A stretch of DNA of 64,000 nt from Bacteriovorax sp. BAL6_X (GCF_000443995.1 NZ_AUMC01000008.1:213910-277909); one strand, 5' to 3'. Shown: positions 45,496-53,975, counted from the first letter of the stretch. Made by a program: numbers and translations. Notes: generated from the letters alone by a model not told the origin.

Positions 45496-46122
45496 ATGTG
45501 GACAAAAGAACAAATGGCAAAAGAAGTAACGACTCTTTTCAAAGAGAACTCAACAATTAATTTAGGAATTGGGCTACCTACTATAATTCCATCACAGCTT
45601 CCAAAGAATCATAGCTATATCATTCATAGTGAAAATGGCGTTCTTGGGGTTGGAGATAACCCAACTGAATCTGAAGTATCGGCTACACTAATTAATGCCG
45701 GTAAAGAAACCATTACTGTTGAAAAAGGAGCTAGCTTCTTTGATAGTTCCATGAGCTTTGGAATGATCAGAGGAGGCCATATCGACTTCTGTGTTCTAGG
45801 AGGAATGGAAGTTGATACACAAGGCTCTCTTGCCAATTGGAAGATCCCTGGTAAGAAAATAACAGGTATGGGTGGCGCTATGGATCTAGTAAATGGTGCT
45901 AAAAACATCATTGTTATGATGAGACACTTTAGTAAAACTGGTGAGCCAAAACTTTTACCACAATGTAACTTGCCGCTTACTGGAAAAAGTGTTGTCGATT
46001 ATGTTGTAACTGAATGTGGAAGTTTTAAAGTTGAAAATGGAAAGTTTATAGTTTTGAATTTAGCAGATGGAATGACGATTAAAGATTTAAATAAGAATTT
46101 TGATAACGAAATTTTTGAGTAA
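45496..46122 (+). CDS. scoB: 3-oxoacid CoA-transferase subunit B
   Basis: 208 aa. Beta chain with the catalytic Glu46 in IHSENGVLGVG, which forms the glutamyl-CoA thioester, plus FDSSMSFGMIRGGHID and WKIPGKKITGMGGAMDLV. AtoA in E. coli. Last gene of the run, followed at once by a strong terminator. Confidence 0.95.
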   Translation: MWTKEQMAKEVTTLFKENSTINLGIGLPTIIPSQLPKNHSYIIHSENGVLGVGDNPTESEVSATLINAGKETITVEKGASFFDSSMSFGMIRGGHIDFCVLGGMEVDTQGSLANWKIPGKKITGMGGAMDLVNGAKNIIVMMRHFSKTGEPKLLPQCNLPLTGKSVVDYVVTECGSFKVENGKFIVLNLADGMTIKDLNKNFDNEIFE

Positions 46123-46158
46123 AAAAAAGAGGGCCCTGCAACTGGCCCTCCATTTTTT
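46121..46158. terminator. Strong bidirectional-looking terminator after scoB
   Basis: GAGGGCC (46129-46135) pairs with GGCCCTC (46144-46150); A8 precedes and ATTTTTT follows. It ends the thrS-to-scoB transcript. Confidence 0.9.
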
Positions 46159-46279
46159 CGGCTTCATGCCTATCTCTTGCTACGACATCCTGTCGATCAA
46201 TTAAATTATAACGCACAATAATGAAAAAAGCAGAAAAAAAATAAATGGGTAAACATTTCCATTTAACAATAAGGACGTT

Positions 46280-46285
46280 TATAAT
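46280..46285 (+). promoter_or_regulatory. TATAAT box upstream of the small lipoprotein operon
   Basis: TATAAT 33 bases before the ATG at 46318, with ACGGGGAAT as ribosome binding site. No consensus -35 is seen at 17 bases (TTCCAT), so it is a moderate promoter call. Confidence 0.45.
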
Positions 46286-46317
46286 TAGACGTAATCATAA
46301 AAACTTACGGGGAATAG

Positions 46318-46665
46318 ATGAGTATTTTCAACAGGAATAAAGAGCCTAATAATAAACAAACTTTTACATATTTTATTCCTTCTCCACCGGCCAGAACGAC
46401 ACCATATCAAGAAAAAGCGTTTGATCAGGTAACTCAATTCTTAAACTCAAAAGAAATGGCCTATAATATTACCCACACAGCAGTTAATGAGAAAGGTCTT
46501 TGGATCATAATCGAAATCTCTGGAAAACAAAAAGCTGTAACGAAAGTAATACAAGAGCTTAATGATTCATTTAATTCAAATAATATTGGAGGTAATGATT
46601 CAGAGCTTGAAATTTATTACGAAGAGAATGAAGAGTTTCATAAAAATGATAATTACAAAGCTTAA
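46318..46665 (+). CDS. Hypothetical protein, 115 aa
   Basis: No family recognised. It is cytoplasmic-looking, with a beta-alpha-beta core (AYNITHTAVNEKGLWIIIEISGKQKAVTKVIQEL) and an acidic Asn-rich tail. First of four closely spaced rightward genes; the next gene starts two bases after its stop. Confidence 0.65.
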   Translation: MSIFNRNKEPNNKQTFTYFIPSPPARTTPYQEKAFDQVTQFLNSKEMAYNITHTAVNEKGLWIIIEISGKQKAVTKVIQELNDSFNSNNIGGNDSELEIYYEENEEFHKNDNYKA

Positions 46666-46666
46666 A

Positions 46667-47866
46667 ATGAATAAACTTAAAAGTTTCATTTTTCTACTAA
46701 TAGCAATGACCGCACTGACTAGTTGCTCAGAGGTGGAAAAGAAACTAAATACTTCACAAAGTATCAACCACACTTGTCCAATTGTTGAAAAGAAAAATAA
46801 TATACTATTAGATAATGAAAAAAATGAACAAGAAGTAGTCAAACTCATTAGCTCTAAATCTAGTAACTCTAGTTATCGCAATCAGATATTAAACTTTACA
46901 CTATCTCAACTTTACTTCGCACCACATGCAACGACATTAAATTCTCATACCCTACTCATTGCTAAGGTTGCAGGGAAAGAGTTTTTTATCAATAGTATTC
47001 CACAGAAGCAAAATGACTTTGCCTTTATGAATGCTGTTTCTCGAATGGCAAAATTTTACAAGAAGCCATTATCAATAAGGTCAAGACTTGCATTAATTGA
47101 GAGAAATGTGAGTGAATATGTCTATGCTTCAAAATCACTAGAGCAATACATTAAAGATAATCAGGCAGAATTATTCAAAAACAGAGCACTGAAGAGATTA
47201 TATTTCCGTGGGGCCCAAGGAGTACGAGAGAACGAACTATTTGAAAGGCTAAGCTACGTAAAGAGACTAAATAAACTTACAACATATGCAAAAAATCATA
47301 ATAGTATCGGTAGCTACAATTCCAACTACCTGTTTAGAAGAGGTAACTATAGCTGTTCATTTGACTCTAAATTACACGACTCAAATATGGCGATTTTAAA
47401 AAGACCTAAAAAGTCATACTACAATACGTTTTCTCATTATAAAGATAATAATAATTACATTATTGGTGTGACAAGCTCTCTCCCTGAAGTTGGAGATTCG
47501 ATTGGTGATGTTCTTTTATCAAATTTTGAAAATGATAATTACACAGCACTATGCTTAAGTGAGCAGAATCAAGGAAGAAGGTACCTTCTTTTAATGAATG
47601 GCATAACATATAATGCTCAAGTATTAACTGACCTTATTAATAACTTTCCTCAAGTTTCATATGCTCAACAGTATATGAATACAAAAAGGTCACTTGTCCT
47701 TCAAAACCCTAAAAGAACGATTTCTGAAATCTATGGAGAGACAAAAACTGAACAAGGTACTGCTCAATACTACACTCCAGCACTTGGAAATCTTACGATA
47801 CTTGAGCTTAACAATGGATTAAGTACTTATAAAGATCCTAGAAATGGCCAATTAACGTGCAAGTAA
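46667..47866 (+). CDS. Lipoprotein of unknown function, 399 aa
   Basis: The ATG at 46667 (MNKLKSFIFLLIAMTALTSC, lipidated Cys20) is preferred over an upstream in-frame ATG at 46562, which lies inside the previous gene. The mature protein is Asn/Ser/Lys-rich with a helical first part and a C-terminal region (YYTPALGNLTILELNNGL) that could be beta. No motif recognised. It overlaps the ferredoxin gene by 10 bases, so coexpression is certain. Confidence 0.78.
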   Translation: MNKLKSFIFLLIAMTALTSCSEVEKKLNTSQSINHTCPIVEKKNNILLDNEKNEQEVVKLISSKSSNSSYRNQILNFTLSQLYFAPHATTLNSHTLLIAKVAGKEFFINSIPQKQNDFAFMNAVSRMAKFYKKPLSIRSRLALIERNVSEYVYASKSLEQYIKDNQAELFKNRALKRLYFRGAQGVRENELFERLSYVKRLNKLTTYAKNHNSIGSYNSNYLFRRGNYSCSFDSKLHDSNMAILKRPKKSYYNTFSHYKDNNNYIIGVTSSLPEVGDSIGDVLLSNFENDNYTALCLSEQNQGRRYLLLMNGITYNAQVLTDLINNFPQVSYAQQYMNTKRSLVLQNPKRTISEIYGETKTEQGTAQYYTPALGNLTILELNNGLSTYKDPRNGQLTCK

Positions 47867-48099
47867 CTCTAAATGGTAGAGCCTCTCAAAAGTCTTGGAT
47901 ATTATCGGTTAGTGAATTCGATATGAACTTAACAGTTCTTGAGTTCTTAAGAAGAAAAGAGATACCAATTGCTTCAAGTTGTGACGGAGAGAAAGTCTGT
48001 AAGCTTTGTGTTATTAATGATGACTTATTAGCATGTGGCCTACTAGTCAAAGATATAATTCAAAAGTATAATTCATTGATTACTATTTCATATTTATAA
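47857..48099 (+). CDS. Small [2Fe-2S] ferredoxin-like protein
   Basis: 80 aa from a GTG start overlapping the previous gene. C42-DGEKV-C48-KL-C51 followed by LLAC60 matches the cluster loop C-x5-C-x2-C and the later Cys of ferredoxins of the SCDGxGxCGKC type, although the usual spacing to the fourth Cys is longer. The rest of the beta-grasp fold (TLNGRASQKSWILSVSE, NLTVLEFLRRKEIPI) is present. It is shorter than most members and may be a minimal electron carrier or an inactive relic. Confidence 0.72.
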   Translation: MQVTLNGRASQKSWILSVSEFDMNLTVLEFLRRKEIPIASSCDGEKVCKLCVINDDLLACGLLVKDIIQKYNSLITISYL

Positions 48100-48118
48100 A
48101 CTCAAAAAGGGAAAAACT

Positions 48119-48712
48119 ATGCGTTATTTATCATTCGATATTGAAGCAACAGGACTAGAAGAAAAAGACTTAATCATCGAATTTGCAATGGTTCCCTTTT
48201 GTGCAAAAACAAAAACAATAAATAAAGAACTAAAAAAACATTTCTATATAAAATGCCCAAGCTTTGAAGAGCTCAAGCCTAATTTAAATCAATGGGTTAT
48301 TGATCACAATAAAGAATTGATCGATAAAGCTCATGCCGAAGGCCTATCAATTGAGATCTTTAAGCAAGAACTAATTAGTTACTTTGAGTCTGAAGAAGTT
48401 AGAGAGTATTTTGGGAATAAGAAAATTACATTATTTGGTAAATCTATGAGTGCTATAGATCTTCCATTCATGACTCGTGACCTAGGTTGGGATTTTATGA
48501 GAAAATACTTCGAACATCGCCAACTTGACCTCTCATGCATTGCTTACGGATTAATTGATATGGAACTAATCCCTGCAGAATGCGAGTCCGGTTCAAAATT
48601 AATGAAGTTTTTAAATATGGGAGATGTTGCTCACACTGCGCTCGAGGACGCAGTTAACACAGCACTTATGTACTTTAAGTTATTAGATCTAGTGCTTGTG
48701 AAAAAACTCTAA
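48119..48712 (+). CDS. DEDDh 3'-5' exonuclease, RNase T/DnaQ-like
   Basis: 197 aa. The DEDD residues are seen as FDIEATG (Asp7, Glu9), SAIDLPFMTRDLG and HTALEDAVNTALMYFKLL. These enzymes degrade single-stranded DNA or RNA from the 3' end; oligoribonuclease, RNase T and the polymerase III epsilon subunit are the relatives. The exact role cannot be told. It ends the four-gene set and its 3' end overlaps the convergent M23 peptidase gene by 24 bases. Confidence 0.88.
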   Translation: MRYLSFDIEATGLEEKDLIIEFAMVPFCAKTKTINKELKKHFYIKCPSFEELKPNLNQWVIDHNKELIDKAHAEGLSIEIFKQELISYFESEEVREYFGNKKITLFGKSMSAIDLPFMTRDLGWDFMRKYFEHRQLDLSCIAYGLIDMELIPAECESGSKLMKFLNMGDVAHTALEDAVNTALMYFKLLDLVLVKKL

Positions 48713-49342
48713 TGGATCAAAGGCCTTAGAGTCATGTCTAATTTCAAAGTGTAAGTGGTCACCTGTTGATTTTCCAGTATTACCTACAGCTGCGATAACT
48801 TGGCCACGAGCAACTTTTTGACCTTTTCTTGTGTAATTTTTATGATTATGAGCATAGATCGTAAAGAAGCCACCAACATGTGAAACAACAGTAATATTCC
48901 CGTAACCAGACTTACGTCCACTGAAAACAACAACTCCTGCATCAGCAGAAACAATATAGGTCCCCTTACGAGCAGCAATATCAATTCCCTCATGAGGTCT
49001 TCCCCAGCGATGTCCATAGCCAGAGGTTACACGGTTAGACGAAGGAACCGGCCATAAAAAACGAGAGCTCTTGCGAAGTTTTTGATAGTTAATTGAAGAA
49101 ATTGACCTACCTTCAACTCGATTATAAAGAATTCCATTCTTATAAGGTAAAAATATTGTGTCACCCTTCTTAAAAGCGGCACCCTTATTAAATTCTTCAA
49201 TTTGCCATTGTGGAATATTAAAAATATCGGCCAGTTTCTCAGCATTATAATTATCTGTTAGCTTAATATAGCGGCCATTTTTAAGGGTCGTACAACTAAG
49301 TATCGTCAGTAATGTCGCAAGAAATAGCAATGACTTCTTCAT
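48689..49342 (-). CDS. M23 zinc endopeptidase, lipoprotein
   Basis: 217 aa. MKKSLLFLATLLTILSC is a lipoprotein signal (Cys17). A LysM-like fragment (LADIFNIPQWQIEEFNKGAAFKKGDTIFLP) is followed by the LytM/M23 core: HRWGRPHEGIDIAARKGT with zinc ligands His117 and Asp121, His165 in IYAHNH, and GDHLHFEIR with His196 and His198. It cleaves peptidoglycan cross-links or acts as an amidase activator (NlpD/EnvC type); here the zinc site is intact, so hydrolysis is likely. The ribosome binding site is in a perfect 12-bp hairpin (49342-49378). surE lies just upstream on the same strand. Confidence 0.92.
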   Translation of the reverse strand: MKKSLLFLATLLTILSCTTLKNGRYIKLTDNYNAEKLADIFNIPQWQIEEFNKGAAFKKGDTIFLPYKNGILYNRVEGRSISSINYQKLRKSSRFLWPVPSSNRVTSGYGHRWGRPHEGIDIAARKGTYIVSADAGVVVFSGRKSGYGNITVVSHVGGFFTIYAHNHKNYTRKGQKVARGQVIAAVGNTGKSTGDHLHFEIRHDSKAFDPLEFFHKH

Positions 49343-49378
49343 TTGTCCTCATTCGTTTAAATCGCAAATGAGGACAAA
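49342..49378 (-). promoter_or_regulatory. Hairpin sequestering the ribosome binding site of the M23 gene
   Basis: On the leftward strand TTTGTCCTCATT pairs perfectly with AATGAGGACAAA; the second arm contains the ribosome binding site GAGGA and ends at the ATG. There is no T-run after it, so it is not a terminator. Confidence 0.65.
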
Positions 49379-49397
49379 AATAATCAACTATTAAAAA

Positions 49398-50156
49398 TCA
49401 CTTGGAAATTTTTGCCGCCCATTCATGGAATACATCGGACGAAAAATTCAAAAGGTTTAGGAAAGAAAACGAAATATTTCCGTTCATAATCGCATGATGA
49501 TCTGAAGTGGTGTCAGGATCGATCTCTAAAGGCGACCCACCAATCCAAAAATACTGGCGGCCCATTTGATCTACCCTTTCATACACTTCTTCACTGTATC
49601 TTCTCATTTGAGGTGTTGTCCAAACGATTTCGCCAACTTCGTTAACCGACACATTTGGTACGTTAATATTTAACAGCGAGCACTCTGGCATTTCTAAAAG
49701 AGTTTCAGACTTATCTTTTACTAACTTTCTAACGACCTCAGCGGCCGTTTTAAAGTGTCTAACTTCATCACTTGATCTCATTACTGTTGAAACAGCGATG
49801 GCCCTAATTCCTTGAAATACGGCCTGCCTAGCAGCACCAACAGTTCCTGAATAATAGATATCTTGTCCCAGGTTAGCACCATGATTGATTCCTGAAATTA
49901 CGAGGTCTGGTCTAAAGTCTAAAACCGAGTTAATTCCAATCAATACGCTATCAGCAGGATATCCATTACAACTAAATGTATAGTCATTTATTTTTTCTAC
50001 TCTAATCGGATCATGAAGAGTAAGTGCCTGAGAAGTCGCTGAGCGCTCTTTATCTGGAGCAACAATAGCAACATTGGCAATATCTTTTAGGCTTTCGTAA
50101 AGACACTGAATTCCTTCAGCAGAGTATCCATCGTCATTTGAGAGTAAAATATTCAT
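49398..50156 (-). CDS. surE: 5'-nucleotidase SurE
   Basis: 252 aa. MNILLSNDDGYSAEGI has the metal-binding Asp8/Asp9 pair; VISGINHGANLGQDIYYSGTVGAA is the family motif. SurE removes phosphate from nucleoside 5'- or 3'-monophosphates and exopolyphosphate, and is often linked to stress. It starts 25 bases after the TrpF-like gene and is upstream of the M23 gene. Confidence 0.96.
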   Translation of the reverse strand: MNILLSNDDGYSAEGIQCLYESLKDIANVAIVAPDKERSATSQALTLHDPIRVEKINDYTFSCNGYPADSVLIGINSVLDFRPDLVISGINHGANLGQDIYYSGTVGAARQAVFQGIRAIAVSTVMRSSDEVRHFKTAAEVVRKLVKDKSETLLEMPECSLLNINVPNVSVNEVGEIVWTTPQMRRYSEEVYERVDQMGRQYFWIGGSPLEIDPDTTSDHHAIMNGNISFSFLNLLNFSSDVFHEWAAKISK

Positions 50157-50180
50157 AGATTATTTATTCATCAAAAGCTA

Positions 50181-50846
50181 TTAAATAGCAAGGGCCTTTA
50201 TCGTAGCGCCAAAGTATTCTGATAACTTAGGAATATCGATATTACGATAGCAACGTTCAACTTGAGATGAGATTTCATATTTTATGTAGTCAGGATCAAG
50301 TTGCTCAATAATAGAGATTGAAAGATTAGAATCCCAGTTTAACTTAACACCTAATTCAAAATTCTTATTCTTAGTGGCCATTACTTTTGTGTAGAAATTC
50401 ACAATAAAGATATTAAGTTGGCCTTGATCTGCCATACGATGAATGTCTTCATATGAAAAAACAACACTTTGACATAAGTGAGACTGTATCTTTTCATAAA
50501 CATTGGAATCTGAAATATCATAAATTATTGAAAATGGCTTACCGGCCCTCTCTAATTCATCTTTAGAATGCAGACCACTTTGACCGTAGTTTATTCTAAT
50601 ATTTGGATGTATTTTTGTGACCTGTTCAATAACCGAATCAATGACGACTGGTGAGTCGTTTTCAAAATGAAGTTCAATAATATCTTCGAGTCTGATTAAA
50701 GAATCTCTCAAAAGCTCCTCTACGACATAACCTTGGATGAAGTTAAAACTTCTTGGCCTAAAGTCAAAACAATAGGTTCCTCTTGCCATCTCATTGGCAA
50801 ATTTAAATCCTCTTTTATCGTATATACCTTCAAGTACAATTCTCAT
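50181..50846 (-). CDS. TrpF-like TIM-barrel protein, catalytic Cys missing
   Basis: 221 aa. VLEGIYDKRGFKFANEM and FDFRPRSFNFIQGYVVEELL can be aligned with the start of phosphoribosylanthranilate isomerase (KICGIT..., FYPKSPRYVS). At the catalytic Cys position (KICGIT) the sequence has Glu, so normal TrpF activity is doubtful. A second Asp position (IIYDISDSN) may be kept. It could be a distant homologue with a different substrate. It directly follows the glutamine amidotransferase gene by 10 bases, in a pair that usually serves tryptophan or folate synthesis. Confidence 0.5.
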   Translation of the reverse strand: MRIVLEGIYDKRGFKFANEMARGTYCFDFRPRSFNFIQGYVVEELLRDSLIRLEDIIELHFENDSPVVIDSVIEQVTKIHPNIRINYGQSGLHSKDELERAGKPFSIIYDISDSNVYEKIQSHLCQSVVFSYEDIHRMADQGQLNIFIVNFYTKVMATKNKNFELGVKLNWDSNLSISIIEQLDPDYIKYEISSQVERCYRNIDIPKLSEYFGATIKALAI

Positions 50847-50856
50847 CTCGATAATT

Positions 50857-51498
50857 CTACATGAAAAACTTATTCATTGCTTGAAAGAGGATATTATTGC
50901 ATGAAGTACCTACAGACTCAGGATGAAACTGCATAGTTAGAAAACGATTTGGCCTATATGCCATTAATAATTCATTATGTTTATCAAAAACAAGCTGAGT
51001 TTCACTTTCCCACTTACCAGAGTAATAATCTCCACTACTAATCTGCAAAGTTAAAGAGTTATATCGCTGAAGCTTAGCTCTTCTGAGAACTTTTCTATCA
51101 GCTTCACTGAAACAATCAAATAAAGCTTGGCCCTCGCCTATCTCAATCTCAACTGCTTGGCCATGCATCGGTATAGAGCTTCTCACAACTTTTAATTCAT
51201 CTAACAAATAAAGAATCATTTGGTGTCCAAGACATATACCGATTAAACGTCTTGCTTTTTGTAGCTCAGCTTTAAAATCAGTTAATTCAATCCCTGCATC
51301 TTTAAAAAGGTTCAAATACTCATCTGGATGGCCAGGACCTGGGCCAAGTACAACAAGATTATTATTAAAATAATGAGCAATATTTGAATGAGAAAGTTTT
51401 CGAAAGTTAACAACTTCGATTTTAAAGTCAAATTCATTAAAGTAAGAAAGTATATTATTTGTAAAACTATCTTCGAAGTCGACAAAGACTAACTTCAC
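50857..51498 (-). CDS. Class I glutamine amidotransferase, TrpG/PabA-like
   Basis: 213 aa. GICLGHQ carries the nucleophile Cys89, and MQFHPES carries His192 and Glu194; VVLGPGPGHPDEYLN is the TrpG/PabA oxyanion segment. These subunits release ammonia from glutamine for anthranilate or 4-amino-4-deoxychorismate synthesis, with TrpE or PabB, neither of which is visible here. Its stop/start relation with lptD is tight: its first bases overlap the lptD stop by 4. Confidence 0.92.
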   Translation of the reverse strand: MKLVFVDFEDSFTNNILSYFNEFDFKIEVVNFRKLSHSNIAHYFNNNLVVLGPGPGHPDEYLNLFKDAGIELTDFKAELQKARRLIGICLGHQMILYLLDELKVVRSSIPMHGQAVEIEIGEGQALFDCFSEADRKVLRRAKLQRYNSLTLQISSGDYYSGKWESETQLVFDKHNELLMAYRPNRFLTMQFHPESVGTSCNNILFQAMNKFFM

Positions 51499-53975
51499 AG
51501 AGTTACTCCAAAAACCGAATCAAAATTCTTAGCATTGTAGTTAATAAGGATTTTTAGCGAAATCGATTGGTCGAGATTTAGCTTATTGTTAACAAACTCA
51601 TCTTTTTGTCTATACTCAATATCAAATACCCAACAATTATTTAAAGGATTATATCGAGTACCAAGATAGGACTCATAAACTCTTTCAAGTTCAAAATCAT
51701 AATAATAACCAGTTCTAAATGAAAGGATATCATTCAATTCAAAGTCTACATCAATTGTAAAGTAGCGACGATCTTCGGAGAAGGAGTCGTAATTAAATCC
51801 AAGCTCATACTGAAATCTTCTTAGGTCATGTCTCATACTTAATGAAGTAATATGTTTACTCTCCGTATGGAAGTAATACTCTGAAAGATTTAACGAGAAG
51901 TTATTAAGGTTTAATCCACTTAGGATTGCAAGCCTTGTTAATCGCTCACTTGTATCTGTCGTAGAATCTTCATTATCTTCTAGAATTAGACCTTGTGAAA
52001 TATTGAAGTACGCAATTTTTGAATATTCATAGTTATCAAGTTGATAATTGAAATTCTTAAACATCTGATAATTAGGTTTAGGTGTTTTTTTCAATATATT
52101 ATTATTAAATACTAATTCAATTGTATTAGATTCCGGCAAGTCAGTTCGAGTCGATACATCTTGAAGAGTATTATTTCGACCTCTAATAATATCTCTTTCG
52201 TCAAAACGTCCATTATCCTCAAGAAGAGCAAACTGGTCACCTAGTCTTTCATTTCCACGATATTTTTGTGCATTATAATAAAAGTGATTAAGACCAAATT
52301 TAAGACTATGCTTATAAGAAGAGCGATACAACTTTCTAACGTCTAGCTCTTCACTTTCTGAGCGAGGAATTTTAGAAATTAAATTTCTCTCTGTATCTTC
52401 AATGAGTACAGGCTTAACAATCTCTTCCTGGATATAGGCACGTCCATATACCTTTTCAATATCCACCCACATTGATGTATTAACATAGTTCCCATACTTG
52501 TACCCATTCTGTTTTTCTGATTTCTCAGTTGGCAGAACATAGTATTGAGCATCAAGACCCGATTCCATTTTTATATTAATATGTGAGATAGGCCTTAAGA
52601 CAAACTCTAGAGATGGATTATAATCGAAACGCTGAATATTTCTATAATATAAGTTTTCATTCACAACATCTTGTTTGAAATAATCAAATTTTAAATTTTG
52701 ATAAAAATTAATTTTAGATAGAATACCTTTCGAATTGAAAATATTAAATGGCCTATGACCGACACCAAATCTTGCAGTATTTTGAACATAGTCAGTATCA
52801 AAACCTTCGGGGTCACTAAAGATACTATTACTCATAAAACTTGAGTATAAGTTTGCAATAACAGAGTCTCCCATATAGTCAGTAGAAAGACGTGATCCCT
52901 TCTCACTTCCCATATAGATATTTTTTTCAAAATACTCTTCATAGTCACTTTGAATATCTAGATCTGTTAGGTATGTAGAGTTCGCCCAAAACGATAATTT
53001 ATTATTTGGATGATAGAAATAATTAAGCTTGTAGGCTCCTCTGATTTCATCTTTTCCACTAGGCTCAAGATCTAGCTTTCCTGGTTGCCATATTTTATCA
53101 TTTACAGTTTTTCCATCAAACTCAATATTAGAATATTTACCAAGCGTATTTCTATACTCAACGGCTAGTCCATTTCCACGTTTTCCAAAAACAGTAGGAG
53201 CAAATGTAGCGTCACTATTATCATTGATGGCCCAAAAAATTGGTTGTTTAAAGTAAAAACCTTCATCAAAATCAAGCCCAATTGTTGGAAATAGAAGTCC
53301 TGACTCTCTTACCTTTCTGATCGGCAGCGAAACATATGGAATATAAACTATAATAACACCATTAATTTTTACAAAAGCATGCTTTAAACTAATATAGTCA
53401 TCTGGAACAACTGTCACTTCTTGACCTTGAATACTCCAAGACTCAGGACAATCCTTACAAGTTGTAAACTCAGCTTCAATCGCTTTAAAGACACCACTAT
53501 CATGGCGAACGATTTCCTTCCCTCTTAAAACAAAGTTTTCATCAACTAGCTTTGCATTTTTAACAGAAAACTCTGCCTTTTGTAGAGAGTATGAAATTTC
53601 TGTTCCATAGAGATTAAACTTTGGCCCAGCATAACGTACATTCCCCCAAATTTTACCAATTTTTGTCGCTAGAGAGATACTGGCCTTTTCACCGTAGATC
53701 GTATCAGTTCCAAGTTTGATAATAACATTACCATGTGCCTCATAAGAGTTATCACTACTTTTACGATAAGCTTTATCAGAAAGAATTTGGACTTCATCAT
53801 TTTCACCAAAGGCCAAAACCTTTGGAGTGTCTGCGTAGATATTATTTTGAAAACTTAGAACGAAGATACTTTTGCATACAAGCGATAAAGTAATAAGAGC
53901 CCACAACAAGTATTTTGTTGGAACCAGATCTAAGAGATTCGATATTTGATTGTTTTTTTGCGTCAATTTCCTCAT
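51495..53975 (-). CDS. lptD: LPS-assembly protein LptD
   Basis: 826 aa. After an unusually long signal region (hydrophobic stretch about residues 22-44), the N-terminal jellyroll (ADTPKVLAFGENDEVQILSDKAYRK...YEAHGNVIIKLGTDTIYGEKASI) is an OstA/LptA-type periplasmic domain, followed by the large beta-barrel (FKQPIFWAINDNSDATFAPTVFGKRG and many later strands). LptD forms the outer-membrane gate that inserts lipopolysaccharide, with LptE. The start at 53975 lies 134 bases inside folC in a different frame; no later start would keep the signal peptide. Confidence 0.95.
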   Translation of the reverse strand: MRKLTQKNNQISNLLDLVPTKYLLWALITLSLVCKSIFVLSFQNNIYADTPKVLAFGENDEVQILSDKAYRKSSDNSYEAHGNVIIKLGTDTIYGEKASISLATKIGKIWGNVRYAGPKFNLYGTEISYSLQKAEFSVKNAKLVDENFVLRGKEIVRHDSGVFKAIEAEFTTCKDCPESWSIQGQEVTVVPDDYISLKHAFVKINGVIIVYIPYVSLPIRKVRESGLLFPTIGLDFDEGFYFKQPIFWAINDNSDATFAPTVFGKRGNGLAVEYRNTLGKYSNIEFDGKTVNDKIWQPGKLDLEPSGKDEIRGAYKLNYFYHPNNKLSFWANSTYLTDLDIQSDYEEYFEKNIYMGSEKGSRLSTDYMGDSVIANLYSSFMSNSIFSDPEGFDTDYVQNTARFGVGHRPFNIFNSKGILSKINFYQNLKFDYFKQDVVNENLYYRNIQRFDYNPSLEFVLRPISHINIKMESGLDAQYYVLPTEKSEKQNGYKYGNYVNTSMWVDIEKVYGRAYIQEEIVKPVLIEDTERNLISKIPRSESEELDVRKLYRSSYKHSLKFGLNHFYYNAQKYRGNERLGDQFALLEDNGRFDERDIIRGRNNTLQDVSTRTDLPESNTIELVFNNNILKKTPKPNYQMFKNFNYQLDNYEYSKIAYFNISQGLILEDNEDSTTDTSERLTRLAILSGLNLNNFSLNLSEYYFHTESKHITSLSMRHDLRRFQYELGFNYDSFSEDRRYFTIDVDFELNDILSFRTGYYYDFELERVYESYLGTRYNPLNNCWVFDIEYRQKDEFVNNKLNLDQSISLKILINYNAKNFDSVFGVTL

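Noticed and set aside
46562..46666. Earlier start for the 399-aa lipoprotein
   Set aside because: It lies inside the 115-aa gene and would bury the clear lipoprotein signal that begins at 46667.
49342..49378. Hairpin read as a surE terminator
   Set aside because: There is no T-run after the stem on the leftward strand; the second arm runs directly into the ribosome site and ATG of the next gene.
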